Shown: piece by piece, positions 28,616 to 36,525 of the stretch
How positions within the stretch are numbered: the first letter of the stretch is position 1
Layout of the letters: each line of letters begins with the position of its first letter
Assembly (NCBI GenBank): GCA_031385445.1
Contig: JANNBM010000013.1
Span: 4,265-68,264, forward strand
DNA from: CAIYZT01 sp031385445
Lineage (GTDB): Bacteria; Pseudomonadota; Alphaproteobacteria; Rhodobacterales; Rhodobacteraceae
Direction of reading: 5' to 3'
DNA: 64,000 nucleotides
Translations under genes and position numbers: made by a program
The notes under the pieces: generated by a model
Told to the model about the DNA's origin: nothing
The model's input: the letters and a program-made list of their open reading frames with translations, nothing else
Database searches by the model: none

Positions 28616-29326
28616 CTATTTGAACCGGTCCATCAGCCGCTGCATCGCTGATGTTTCGGGTTCCGCCGCAAGGTCCGGCGCGGGCGGCGGCGCGGGTTTC
28701 GGCCCCGGCGGCAAGCGGGCGGGCTTAAGCCCCTCCGGCGCGGGATTATGCGGGCGGGGCGGGTTGGTGCGCAGGGCGACGGCGTTCTGAAATTTGGCCG
28801 CATCGCCCGTCACCAGCGCCGCCGCGCCTTCGGACAGGCCGGTCAGCAAAAGGTCCAGCCAGTCGCGGTCAGCCTTGGCGAAATCATGCAGCACATAGGC
28901 CGCCACCGCATCCTTATGCCCCGGATGCCCGATGCCAAGGCGCACGCGGCCATAGGCCTCGCCGATATGGGCGTGGATTGACCGCAAGCCGTTATGCCCG
29001 GCATGACCGCCGCCTTGCTTGACCTTCAGCTTGCCGGGGGCGAGATCCAGCTCGTCATGGAACACCACCAGATCGGCGGGCAGGATCTTGTAAAACGTCA
29101 TCGCGGCCTGCACCGATTGGCCGGACAGGTTCATAAAGGTTTCGGGCTTCAGCAGGATCACCTTTTCCCCGCCGAGCCGCCCTTCGGCCAAAAGGCCCTG
29201 ACAGGCGCGGCGAAAGGGGCCAAACCCGTGATCGGCGGCGATCCGGTCAATGGCCATAAAGCCGATGTTGTGGCGGTTCGCGGCGTATTTCGCGCCGGGA
29301 TTGCCAAGGCCGGTGAACAGTTTCAT
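28616..29326 (-). CDS. pth: Peptidyl-tRNA hydrolase
   Basis: This 236-residue enzyme releases peptides from stalled peptidyl-tRNA. The N-terminal GLGNPGAKYAANRHNIGF carries the catalytic His19. Later motifs KPETFMNLSG, FHDELDLAPGKLKVKQGG and GHAGHNGLRS are all present. After about residue 185 comes a Pro/Lys-rich tail of about 40 residues, longer than in the E. coli enzyme. The start at 29326 has an AGGAGACG ribosome binding site; the frame is open further upstream but without conservation. It lies downstream of rplY, a common pairing. Confidence 0.95.
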   Translation of the reverse strand: MKLFTGLGNPGAKYAANRHNIGFMAIDRIAADHGFGPFRRACQGLLAEGRLGGEKVILLKPETFMNLSGQSVQAAMTFYKILPADLVVFHDELDLAPGKLKVKQGGGHAGHNGLRSIHAHIGEAYGRVRLGIGHPGHKDAVAAYVLHDFAKADRDWLDLLLTGLSEGAAALVTGDAAKFQNAVALRTNPPRPHNPAPEGLKPARLPPGPKPAPPPAPDLAAEPETSAMQRLMDRFK

Positions 29327-29376
29327 GGGCGCGTCTCCTGCCGGGCAGACTGCAACGGTGCAGGCGCCTTCGCAAT

Positions 29377-29404
29377 GCAAAAGGGCGGGGTTGCCCCCGC
29401 CCTT
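29377..29404 (-). terminator. Terminator of rplY
   Basis: A perfect 10-bp stem (AAGGGCGGGG and CCCCGCCCTT) with a 4-base loop, followed on the minus strand by TTTTGCATT, separates rplY from pth. Pth would then need read-through or its own promoter. Confidence 0.8.
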
Positions 29405-29431
29405 GTCATTCAGGGCCAAAAGGCCGCCGGA

Positions 29432-30025
29432 TTATTCAGCTTCAGCCGAAACCAGCCCTTTTGAGGCCGAGATGTTCGCCACGGCAAAGTTCCGTGCCAC
29501 GGTCGGGCGCGCGCCCTCTGGCAGGGTGATGTCTTCGATGTGGATCACGTCGCCGATCTGCTTGCCGGTCAGATCGACCGTGATGTGATCGGGAATGTCC
29601 GAAGCCAGAACTTCCAGCTCAACCTCGTGGCGCACCACGGTCAGGTTGCCGCCGCGCTTAAGACCCGGCGAGGCTTCGTGGTTCACGAAATCGACGTGGA
29701 TGAACAGGTTGATCCGGCTGTCATCGCTGATGCGCATGAAGTCGACATGCAGCGGTACGTCTTTGACCACATCGCGTTGAACCGCGCGGCAGATGACGTG
29801 AACGTCGGGCTGACCGTCAACCTTGAGGTTGAAGAGCGACGACAAGAAGCGGCCTTGACGCAGGCGCTTCAGCAGGGCGTTAAAGTTCATCTGAATGGAA
29901 ACGGGATCAACCCCGCCGCCGTAGATGATGCCAGGTACGTTGCCCATACGACGGGCGGTGCGGGCGGCCCCCTTGCCTGTCCCCGCGCGTACCTCGGCGG
30001 TAAGATCCATGATCTCGCGTGCCAT
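29432..30025 (-). CDS. rplY: 50S ribosomal protein L25/general stress protein Ctc
   Basis: This 197-residue long-form L25 (Ctc type) has an N-terminal 5S-rRNA-binding domain (about 1-95, with RAGTGKGAARTARR and VPGIIYGGG) and a C-terminal beta-domain ending in an acidic tail. The start at 30025 follows GGAGAATACCA; the open frame further upstream has no conserved content. It is divergent from an MFS transporter across a gap of about 230 bp that must hold its promoter. Confidence 0.95.
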   Translation of the reverse strand: MAREIMDLTAEVRAGTGKGAARTARRMGNVPGIIYGGGVDPVSIQMNFNALLKRLRQGRFLSSLFNLKVDGQPDVHVICRAVQRDVVKDVPLHVDFMRISDDSRINLFIHVDFVNHEASPGLKRGGNLTVVRHEVELEVLASDIPDHITVDLTGKQIGDVIHIEDITLPEGARPTVARNFAVANISASKGLVSAEAE

Positions 30026-30254
30026 TGGTATTCTCCATAAATAAGTCCGCCATCCTCCAAGGGTGCATGGCGCGACCTGGGGCGCATAGCGTAGAATCGG
30101 GGCGGGGGGAAGCGGAAAACTTGGGCGTTTGTGGCCAAGGGCAGAACCGGGGCGCGGCAGGCTGCCGTTCGGCGCGGATGGCATGTCGGGGAAAGGACAG
30201 CAAGGGGCGGCGGGACTGCGCTAGATGGCGGCGCAAAGTGCTTGGGAGCGGTCT
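30026..30254. promoter_or_regulatory. Divergent gap between rplY and the MFS gene
   Basis: These 229 bp should hold the rplY promoter. I see no convincing boxes, operator dyad or structured leader. A GGAG seven bases before 30255 serves the MFS gene. Confidence 0.3.
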
Positions 30255-31397
30255 ATGTCATTGGGAACAAACATCGCCGCCTTGCGCGCGCCCTTGGTGG
30301 CATTTGCCGTCATGGGGGTGATGTGGGGGATGGTCGCGGCCGATCTGCCGGACCTGAAGGCCATGCTTGATGTGGACGAGGCGGAGCTGGGACTTTTGCT
30401 GTTCCCAACGCCCGTTGCGGCCGTTACGGCGATGTTTTTCGCCCCCGCTTTTGCGCGGATCACCGGGCGGGTTGCGCTTTTTGCCGCGACACTGGCTATG
30501 GCCCTGGCATTTTACCTGCCGGGGCAGTTTACCGCGATCTGGGCCTTCCCGTTGGCCATGATGATGTGCGGGGCAAGCACCGGGTTGACCGACGTTCTGA
30601 TGAACGCCCGTGTCTCGGCGATCGAGGCGCAGCAGGGCCGCAGTTTGATGAACCTGTGCCATGCGGCCTATAGTTTCGGCTATGCGGGCGGGGCGCTTGG
30701 CACCGGGGCGATGCGGGCGGCGGGATGGCCGCCGTCGCAGGTGACGGCGGTTGTGGCGGCGCTCGCGGCCCTCGCCGCGCTTTTGGCGTATGAGCGCAAC
30801 GGCGCGGTGACCGGGCTTGACCGGCCAAAGGGCAAGGGCGCGGCGCATCTGGGGCTGGTGCCGGTGATCGGCGGGGCGATGGTTTTCATCGCGTTTCTGA
30901 CTGAAAACGCGTCCGAGAATTGGTCGGCCTTGTATATCGAGCAAACGCTGGGCGGATCGCCGGCGCATGGGGCGATGGGCCCGGCGGTGATTGCGCTGAC
31001 CATGGGGGTCGCGCGGGTGTTCGGGCAGGGATTTGCCAACCGCTTCTCGCCGCCCCGGCTTTTGATTGTGGCCGCGATGATCAGCGCGGCTGGGCTGGTC
31101 ATTGCGTCGGGCGCGCAGGGGCCGGGGATGGCCTATGCCGGGTTCATCGTCGCCGGGGTGGGTGCAAGTGTCATCTCTCCAACCGCGTTTTCAATGATCG
31201 GCACACTCAGCCGCCCCGAGGCGCGGGCGCGGGCCATCGCGCGGGCCACGATGATCGGATACCTGGGGTATTTCGTCGGCCCCCCGGCCTTTGGCTTTGT
31301 CGCGGGGGGGATCGGTCTGCGCGCGACGTTCGTGATCTCCGCCGGTCTTCTGGCGTCGATCCTGTTTCTGGCGCCACTGATGGCGCGGCGGGCTTAG
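30255..31397 (+). CDS. Major facilitator superfamily transporter
   Basis: This 380-residue protein has about twelve hydrophobic helices and Ala/Gly-rich MFS character. A motif around FAPAFARITGRVALF follows TM2, and a TENASENWSALYIEQTLGG segment lies in the second half; that segment resembles YbjJ-like exporters. The start is set by TGGGAGCGGTCT before the ATG at 30255; an in-frame start 30 bases earlier lacks a ribosome binding site. The gene overlaps the convergent galM stop by four bases. Substrate unknown; drug or metabolite efflux is the usual guess for this branch. Confidence 0.82.
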   Translation: MSLGTNIAALRAPLVAFAVMGVMWGMVAADLPDLKAMLDVDEAELGLLLFPTPVAAVTAMFFAPAFARITGRVALFAATLAMALAFYLPGQFTAIWAFPLAMMMCGASTGLTDVLMNARVSAIEAQQGRSLMNLCHAAYSFGYAGGALGTGAMRAAGWPPSQVTAVVAALAALAALLAYERNGAVTGLDRPKGKGAAHLGLVPVIGGAMVFIAFLTENASENWSALYIEQTLGGSPAHGAMGPAVIALTMGVARVFGQGFANRFSPPRLLIVAAMISAAGLVIASGAQGPGMAYAGFIVAGVGASVISPTAFSMIGTLSRPEARARAIARATMIGYLGYFVGPPAFGFVAGGIGLRATFVISAGLLASILFLAPLMARRA

Positions 31398-32362
31398 CGG
31401 GAAAACCGCCACTGCGTCACCTGCGTCAGCGTCTCGCCGGGTTGCACGGTGATCTGCGGGAAATGCGGCTGGTTCGGCGCGTCTGGCCAGCCCTGACATT
31501 CCACCGCGATCCCTTCATAAAGCCCCTTGCCCGGCCGCTGCGCGCCGCGTTCGTCATAAACCTGAACGCCCGGCTCGGTGGTGGCCACGGTCATATTCAG
31601 CCCGCAAGTGCCGGTCAGCCACAGAACATCGCGCAGGTCCGCCTGCGCGCGGCCAAGGACAAAACAGGTGTCCATGTCGGGCGCGCCCGGGGTGATGGTG
31701 CGCGATGTGCGGAAATCCATGTCGGTGCCGGCAACCGGACGAATTTCGCCGGTCGGTTTGAAATCGGCATCATTGGGCAGAAAGGCCTCTGCCGCGATCT
31801 GAAGCTGGTGACCGGCCCAGGTCGGCGTGCCGTCAAGGTTCCAATAGGAATGGTTGGCAAGGTTCAGGATGGTTTCGGCGTCGCTGGTGGCGGTGACTGT
31901 CATGGTCAGGCTGGCCGGGGCGGCGGCGGTAAAGGTCGCCGTCAAGGCGCGGTTGCCCGGAAAGCCGCCGGCGCCGTCCGGCAGCAAAAGGCCCAAGGTG
32001 CAGGAACAAGCGCTTGCCTGCACGATCTGCCAGTTCTGCCGATGCGCGCCGATGACGCCCGAATGCAGGTTATGCTTGCCGTTATAATTCACCTCGAACG
32101 CGCGCCGCACACCGCCGATAACGGCGGCGGCATCCGTCAGCCGGTTGACCACCGGACCGATCAGCGCGCCATGGTGTTTCAAATCGCCAAGATAATCTTC
32201 AATCCGATCAGAGCCATGCGTCAGATCATACGCCACGCCCGCCAACCGCGCGGATTGCAGGACCGCGCCCCATGTCAACACGCGCACCGTCAGATCACCC
32301 GCCGTCAAGGTGATGGCCTGAACCTGCTGCCCTGCCGGTGTGGTTCCGAAAGTTTCGATCAT
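31394..32362 (-). CDS. galM: Aldose 1-epimerase (galactose mutarotase)
   Basis: This 322-residue enzyme interconverts alpha and beta anomers of galactose or glucose. The catalytic His is in LANHSYWNLDG near residue 170, and the catalytic Glu is in AVECQGWPDAPN near residue 292. GALIGPVVNRL and NGKHNLHSG are further family motifs. It lies alone, converging on the MFS gene and upstream of znuA on the same strand. No other galactose genes are nearby, so the in vivo sugar is uncertain. Confidence 0.92.
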   Translation of the reverse strand: MIETFGTTPAGQQVQAITLTAGDLTVRVLTWGAVLQSARLAGVAYDLTHGSDRIEDYLGDLKHHGALIGPVVNRLTDAAAVIGGVRRAFEVNYNGKHNLHSGVIGAHRQNWQIVQASACSCTLGLLLPDGAGGFPGNRALTATFTAAAPASLTMTVTATSDAETILNLANHSYWNLDGTPTWAGHQLQIAAEAFLPNDADFKPTGEIRPVAGTDMDFRTSRTITPGAPDMDTCFVLGRAQADLRDVLWLTGTCGLNMTVATTEPGVQVYDERGAQRPGKGLYEGIAVECQGWPDAPNQPHFPQITVQPGETLTQVTQWRFSR

Positions 32363-32413
32363 GGGACGCTCTTTTTGCCGCTGCGCGCAGGCTCGCGGCC
32401 GAAGCTTCGCCTG

Positions 32414-33292
32414 TCAACCCTTCAGGCAATCCACAAGCGTCGTCGCGATCGACCGCAAGAGCGCGTCATAGGCCAGCGGTCCGGGATCAAGCGTCGAGCC
32501 GACAGGATCGAGCGCGCCGCCCATTTCGGCCGTGGTCCCCTCCAAAAGCTGCGCGGCAAGCGCGGGATCGTGCTGCGCTTCGGGAAAGACGCAGGCGATA
32601 TTGCCATCGGCCAGCAAGCCACGCAGCGCGCTAAGATGCGCCGCGCCGGGTTCCGCCGCCTCGCCATTTGCCAAAGCGCCAGCATAGGCGAGCCCGTAGT
32701 GGCCAGCGAAATAGCCATAAGCGTTGTGGTAGGTGACAAACGGGCGGGAAAGGACGGGGGCGAGGATGGCTTTGATCTCGTCATCCAGCACGGTGATCCG
32801 GATGGCAGCGGCGGCGGCATTTGCCGCGTAGGTTCCGGCATGATCCGGGTCGGCCCTGGACAATTCATCCGCAATCATCGGCAGCCAGATCAAGGCGTTT
32901 TGCGGGGCAAGCCAGGCATGCGGATCGGTGCTTCCGGCCTCTTCCGTTGCGCCCGCCTCTGCGATTTCCGAAAACCCCCGCGTTTTGGTGCCCGCGGCGC
33001 CCAGCAAGCCCAGCTTGACCGCCCCCGAACTTTGGCTCGCGCGGTCCAGCCATGGGGTCAGTTCCGGCCCGATCCAGACAATCAAACCGGCGTCTTCGAT
33101 GCTTTGCATCTGCGAGGGGCGCAGTTGAAAGTCATGCTCGTCCGCGCCGCGTGCAAGCAAAAGCACCGGCGCGCCCAAATCGCCCATCACCTGCGCGACA
33201 AGCGCATGGACGGGCGGGATATCGGTGATCACAACGGGAACTTCGGCAAGGGCGGGCAGCGGCAAAAGGCACAAAAGGGCAGTCAGGCGCAT
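32414..33292 (-). CDS. znuA: Zinc ABC transporter substrate-binding protein ZnuA
   Basis: This 292-residue periplasmic zinc-binding protein has a short signal peptide (MRLTALLCLLPLPALA, cut before EVPVV). Metal ligands are expected in GADEHDFQLRP, DPHAWLAP, TYHNAYGYF and EAQHDPAL, the usual His-rich pattern of cluster A-I binding proteins. The acidic/His-rich loop found in many ZnuA proteins is short here. The start at 33292 follows GAAAGAGAAATCC. The gene is divergent from zur-znuC-znuB with two Zur boxes between, so it should be induced under zinc shortage. Confidence 0.94.
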   Translation of the reverse strand: MRLTALLCLLPLPALAEVPVVITDIPPVHALVAQVMGDLGAPVLLLARGADEHDFQLRPSQMQSIEDAGLIVWIGPELTPWLDRASQSSGAVKLGLLGAAGTKTRGFSEIAEAGATEEAGSTDPHAWLAPQNALIWLPMIADELSRADPDHAGTYAANAAAAAIRITVLDDEIKAILAPVLSRPFVTYHNAYGYFAGHYGLAYAGALANGEAAEPGAAHLSALRGLLADGNIACVFPEAQHDPALAAQLLEGTTAEMGGALDPVGSTLDPGPLAYDALLRSIATTLVDCLKG

Positions 33293-33328
33293 GGATTTCT
33301 CTTTCAAAACGGCGGTGCGGTTGATATA

Positions 33329-33347
33329 GATGTGATACTATAACATC
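33329..33347. promoter_or_regulatory. Zur box 1 (znuA side)
   Basis: GATGTGATACTATAACATC is an almost perfect inverted repeat (GATGT-ATA...TAT-ACATC). It fits the alphaproteobacterial Zur/Fur-type motif with GTTATA-like half sites and lies 37 bp before znuA. Confidence 0.8.
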
Positions 33348-33356
33348 GTCAAGCTC

Positions 33357-33375
33357 AATGTGATATTATAACAAA
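33357..33375. promoter_or_regulatory. Zur box 2 (zur side)
   Basis: AATGTGATATTATAACAAA repeats the core TGTGATA-TATAACA of box 1, spaced 28 bp centre to centre. It ends 13 bp before the zur ATG, so Zur probably represses both znuA and its own operon. Confidence 0.8.
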
Positions 33376-33388
33376 TCGAGATGCCCAC

Positions 33389-33904
33389 ATGGCCCAAAGC
33401 GCCGATCTCTGCCTTGGCTGCTCTGCGCCCGACCTTGCCTTTGCGGTGCATGATCATGGACACTGTCAGACGGACGCGCTGTCGCGGGCCGAGGCGCTGA
33501 TCGCGCAGCGCGGCCTGCGCATGACCCCGGTGCGCCGCCGGGTGCTGGAGATTTTGTTGGAACAGCACCGCGCGCTTGGCGCTTATGATGTGCTGGAACG
33601 GCTGGCGGCAGAAGGCTTTGGCAATCAGCCACCCGTCGCTTACCGCGCCTTGGATTTTCTGGAAGAACAAGGGCTTGCGCATAGAATCCGGCGGCTGAAC
33701 GCCTTTACCGCCTGCATGCATCCGGGCGAGGCGCATGCACCTGCCTTTCTGATTTGCCGCAGTTGTAACGCGGTCGCAGAGGCCGCCGCGCAGCCGGTGC
33801 GCGCGGCGTTGCAATCGGCGGCCGAAGCGCTGGGTTTCAGTGTCGAGGCCAGCAATATCGAGGCCCTCGGGCAATGCCCCGATTGCCAAAGGCGGGCGGC
33901 ATGA
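33389..33904 (+). CDS. zur: Zinc uptake regulator Zur (Fur family)
   Basis: This 171-residue Fur-family repressor has the winged helix covering about residues 40-110 (ALIAQRGLRMTPVRRRVLEIL and PVAYRALDFLEEQGLAHRI). The dimerisation domain holds the structural zinc motif CRSC (about 125-128) and a second pair, CPDC, near the C-terminus. HPGEAHAPAFL provides further metal ligands. An additional N-terminal CLGC pair with HDHGHC is visible. Zinc-loaded Zur blocks the divergent znu promoters at the two adjacent boxes. It overlaps znuC (ATGA). Confidence 0.93.
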   Translation: MAQSADLCLGCSAPDLAFAVHDHGHCQTDALSRAEALIAQRGLRMTPVRRRVLEILLEQHRALGAYDVLERLAAEGFGNQPPVAYRALDFLEEQGLAHRIRRLNAFTACMHPGEAHAPAFLICRSCNAVAEAAAQPVRAALQSAAEALGFSVEASNIEALGQCPDCQRRAA

Positions 33905-34671
33905 TGCTTTTGTCGGCCCAAAACCTGTCGGTCCGATTTGGCGGGACCGAGGCGTTAAGCGCGGTGTCGATGGGCATCACGGCGGGCGAGATCGTGACGG
34001 TCCTGGGGCCGAACGGATCGGGCAAAACCACGCTTCTGCGCGCGCTTTTGGGCATAGTCGCGCCGTCGTCGGGCAGGATCAGCCGCGCGCCAGGGCTGCG
34101 GATCGGCTATGTGCCGCAAAGGCTGGCGATTGACCGCGCCATGCCGATGACGGTGCGGCGGTTTTTGTCTTTGCCGCGCGTGGTCAGTGACGCGGCGGCC
34201 TTGGCGGCGCTTGCGCGTGTCGGCCTGCAAGGACTTGGTGGCAGCCAGATGGCCCGGCTGTCCGGCGGCCAGTTTCAGCGCGTGCTTTTGGCGCGGGCGC
34301 TGCTGGTGGAGCCGCAAATCCTTATCCTGGATGAGGCGACTCAAGGGTTGGACCAGCCGGGCGAAGCGGCATTTTACCGTCTGATCGAAGAGGTGCGGCG
34401 GGATACTGGCGCGGCGGTTTTGATGGTCAGCCACGATCTGCATGTGGTCATGGCGGCGTCGGACCGGGTGATCTGCCTGAACCATCATATCTGCTGCGAA
34501 GGCACGCCCCGCGTGGTGTCGAACGCGCCGGAATACCGGGCGCTGTTCGGGTTGGGAACCCAAGGCGCGCTGGCGCTTTACCAGCACGAACATGACCATT
34601 CGCACGATGGGCATGATCACGCCGGACACGATCATTCGGCACATGACCATGAGGGCCATGATCATGCTTGA
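33901..34671 (+). CDS. znuC: Zinc ABC transporter ATPase ZnuC with His-rich tail
   Basis: This 256-residue ATPase of the zinc importer has Walker A GPNGSGKT at residues 36-43, the signature LSGGQ in the middle, Walker B LILDEATQGLD, and the switch SHDLHVV. The C-terminal 28 or so residues form a strongly His/Asp-rich tail (HEHDHSHDGHDHAGHDHS and on), which probably binds zinc on the cytoplasmic side. The ATGATG start overlaps the zur stop. The stop overlaps znuB, so zur-znuC-znuB are translationally coupled. Confidence 0.94.
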   Translation: MMLLSAQNLSVRFGGTEALSAVSMGITAGEIVTVLGPNGSGKTTLLRALLGIVAPSSGRISRAPGLRIGYVPQRLAIDRAMPMTVRRFLSLPRVVSDAAALAALARVGLQGLGGSQMARLSGGQFQRVLLARALLVEPQILILDEATQGLDQPGEAAFYRLIEEVRRDTGAAVLMVSHDLHVVMAASDRVICLNHHICCEGTPRVVSNAPEYRALFGLGTQGALALYQHEHDHSHDGHDHAGHDHSAHDHEGHDHA

Positions 34672-35455
34672 CGATTTTCTGCTGCGCGCGGCGCTTGGGG
34701 GCGTCGGGCTGGCGCTGGCGACGGGGCCGCTCGGCGCGCTCGTGGTGTGGCGGCGGATGGCGTATTTTGGCGATGCGACCAGCCATGCCGCCATTCTGGG
34801 CGTGGCGATTGCGCTGTCGTTGCAGCTTCCGGTCGGGGCCGGGGTGTTGGTGGTGGCGCTGGCGATGGCGCTGCTGGTGTCGGCGCTGGCGGCACGGGGC
34901 TTTGCCATGGATACGGCGCTGGGCGTGATGGCGCATGCGGCACTGGCCTTTGGTCTGGTGGCGATTTCTTTTGTGCCGGGGGTGCGCGGCGATCTGCAAA
35001 GCTATCTGTTCGGCGATATTCTGGCGGTCACGCGCGGCGATCTTTTGTTCATCTGGGGCGGGGCGGCGGCGGTTCTGGGGCTGCTGATCTGGCGTTGGCA
35101 GGCGCTTTTGACCTCGACGCTGAGCGAGGAATTGGCCCATGCAAGCGGCATCAATCCGGGCCGCGAACGGCTGGTTCTGACCATCGCGCTGGCGCTGGTC
35201 GTGGCGGTGGCGCTGAAGGTGGTGGGGGCGCTGTTGATCGCGGCGATGCTGATCATTCCGGCCGCCGCAGCGCGCGCGCTGTCGCGCACGCCCGAGGCGA
35301 TGGCGGTCGGGGCGGCTTTGGTGGGCGCGGCGGCCTGTCTGCTGGGGCTGATGCTGTCGCTTTGGCAAGACACGCCGGCGGGGCCAAGTATCGTGACCGC
35401 GGCAGCTGTGATGTTTGCCGCATCGGCGGTTTTGGGCGCGGCGCTGCGCCGATAG
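34664..35455 (+). CDS. znuB: Zinc ABC transporter permease ZnuB
   Basis: This 263-residue inner-membrane permease of the ABC-3 family has about eight hydrophobic helices, WRRMAYFGDATSHAAILG near the N-terminus and SYLFGDILAV in the middle, all typical. I chose the ATG at 34664 because GAGGG lies eight bases upstream. Earlier in-frame ATGs would be encoded within the His-rich tail of znuC. It overlaps znuC by eight bases and completes the zinc import operon. Confidence 0.94.
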   Translation: MLDDFLLRAALGGVGLALATGPLGALVVWRRMAYFGDATSHAAILGVAIALSLQLPVGAGVLVVALAMALLVSALAARGFAMDTALGVMAHAALAFGLVAISFVPGVRGDLQSYLFGDILAVTRGDLLFIWGGAAAVLGLLIWRWQALLTSTLSEELAHASGINPGRERLVLTIALALVVAVALKVVGALLIAAMLIIPAAAARALSRTPEAMAVGAALVGAAACLLGLMLSLWQDTPAGPSIVTAAAVMFAASAVLGAALRR

Positions 35456-35456
35456 G

Positions 35457-35705
35457 GAGAGACGTTGTGCGGCGCAGATCGGGCTGCTGCCCGAAGGAAA
35501 GGCCGAATATCTGCAGGTGCATGCAGCGGTCTGGCCGGATATGCCGAGCCTGATCACGGCCTGCAACTTCGGCACCTTTTCGATCTGTTTGAAAGACCCG
35601 GAAAGCCTGATTTTTTCCGATTTCGACGACGACGGCACCGATCACGCGGCGGACGCGAAAATCCAAGACTGGTGGGCCTGGAGGGACGAGGTTTTTCCCT
35701 GCGAC
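35457..35705 (+). pseudogene. Remnant of an L-rhamnose mutarotase (RhaM/DUF718)
   Basis: This frame reads RRCAAQIGLLPEGKAEYLQ, then HAAVWPDM, FSICLKDPESLIF, DGTDHAADAKIQDWW and WRDEVFPCD. That is the RhaM pattern (LKPEK, HAAVWP, SIFLKEPENLLF, FAAD, EEVFHHD). Compared with my memory of the family, some 25 residues between the FAAD and EEVFHHD regions are missing. No start codon with a ribosome binding site exists in frame; the only in-frame ATG is inside znuB. I read it as an internally deleted remnant. It fills most of the 310-bp gap between znuB and the next gene. A short expressed protein coupled to znuB is a less likely alternative. Confidence 0.6.
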
Positions 35706-35722
35706 CGGCGGCAGCGCGCAAC

Positions 35723-35741
35723 GATTTTTCTGCGAAAAATC
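35723..35741. repeat. Palindromic repeat GATTTTTC-TGC-GAAAAATC, copy 1
   Basis: This perfect 8-bp dyad with a TGC spacer is identical to the sequence at 50124-50142. It lies between the RhaM remnant and the 3' end of a minus-strand acetyltransferase gene. It could act as a transcription terminator or a protein-binding site. Confidence 0.75.
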
Positions 35742-35765
35742 AGTGCTGCAAACCTCTGCAGGCCA

Positions 35766-36352
35766 TCAAAGATCCTTGACCATCATGATCCAGTCACCAC
35801 TGTCGTCAGAGCCGGGAAAGGTAACGAAAGGGCGGCGCGCCCATTCGGAAAAGCCACATTTTTGATAAAGACCGATGGCCCCGAGATTGGGGCTTTCAAC
35901 CTGTAAAACGATGCGGCCATGGCCGGCGGCGCGCGCGGCCTCGCAGGCTTCGTTGACCAGAGCAGGCCCAAAGCCCTTGCCGCGATGTTCGGGGAACAGG
36001 GCGATTGCTTGCAGCAACCAGCAGCCTTGGGCGATCATCTCCAGCTCGATCATCGGGTGAAATTGGGGCGAAACGTCCTCCAGCGCGGCGCGGTCATAGG
36101 GGTCGGGAATCGAGAACCCGAAGAACGCGCCCACCGTTTGGCCCTGCCTGACCGCGACGTGCCATTTGCTGTGATGGCTGGTGAGATCGGGCATGGTTCG
36201 GATGCGATCGCGCCCGACCTCTGGCCATGACTGGCCTGGGGCGGAATCGTGCTCCAATACCATAAGCACATGCGGCGCGCGGCGGCGTCAAACAGGATGG
36301 TAAGATCGGAACTGTCTTGCGGCGTGCCACGGCGAAACAAAAGATCCGGCAT
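35766..36352 (-). pseudogene. GNAT acetyltransferase split by a frameshift
   Basis: Two frames together make one GNAT protein. The N-terminus MPDLLFRRGTPQDSSDLTIL starts at 36352 and runs through FDAAARRMCLWYWS. The sequence then continues in another frame with HDSAPGQSWPEVGRDRIRT, motif A FPEHRGKGFGPALVNEA, and NLGAIGLYQKCGFSEWARR. The switch lies at about 36250 and corresponds to one missing base. The downstream part alone is open from 36269 and could be translated from an internal start, but it would lack the N-terminal strand. A sequencing error, or a recent mutation, would explain this. Substrate unknown. Confidence 0.7.
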
Positions 36353-36465
36353 GGCGCGAATTCCTTTGGTCAGGGAGGTGTTGCCGATCTTAGCGCAGAT
36401 ATCCGCCGCGCCCTATGCCGCTTTTCGCCCCATATGTCGCTTTTGTCTGGCATCGGTCGCGCGTT

Positions 36466-36505
36466 CTTGCCCTTGCCCCCGGGCATTTGGCAGATAAAGG
36501 GCAAG
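36466..36505 (+). promoter_or_regulatory. Leader hairpin upstream of the dehydrogenase gene
   Basis: CTTGCCCTT at 36466-36474 pairs perfectly with AAGGGCAAG at 36497-36505, with a 22-base loop that itself contains GCCCGGGC-like bases. The stem ends a few bases before the AGGAG ribosome binding site. No glycine riboswitch motif is evident. Whether it controls translation or ends an upstream transcript is unclear. Confidence 0.45.
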
Positions 36506-36525
36506 GTAAAATCAGGAGTCCCCCC

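Noticed and set aside
36353..36525. Glycine riboswitch before the one-carbon dehydrogenase
   Set aside because: I see one simple stem only, not the paired aptamers with conserved GGAGA cores.
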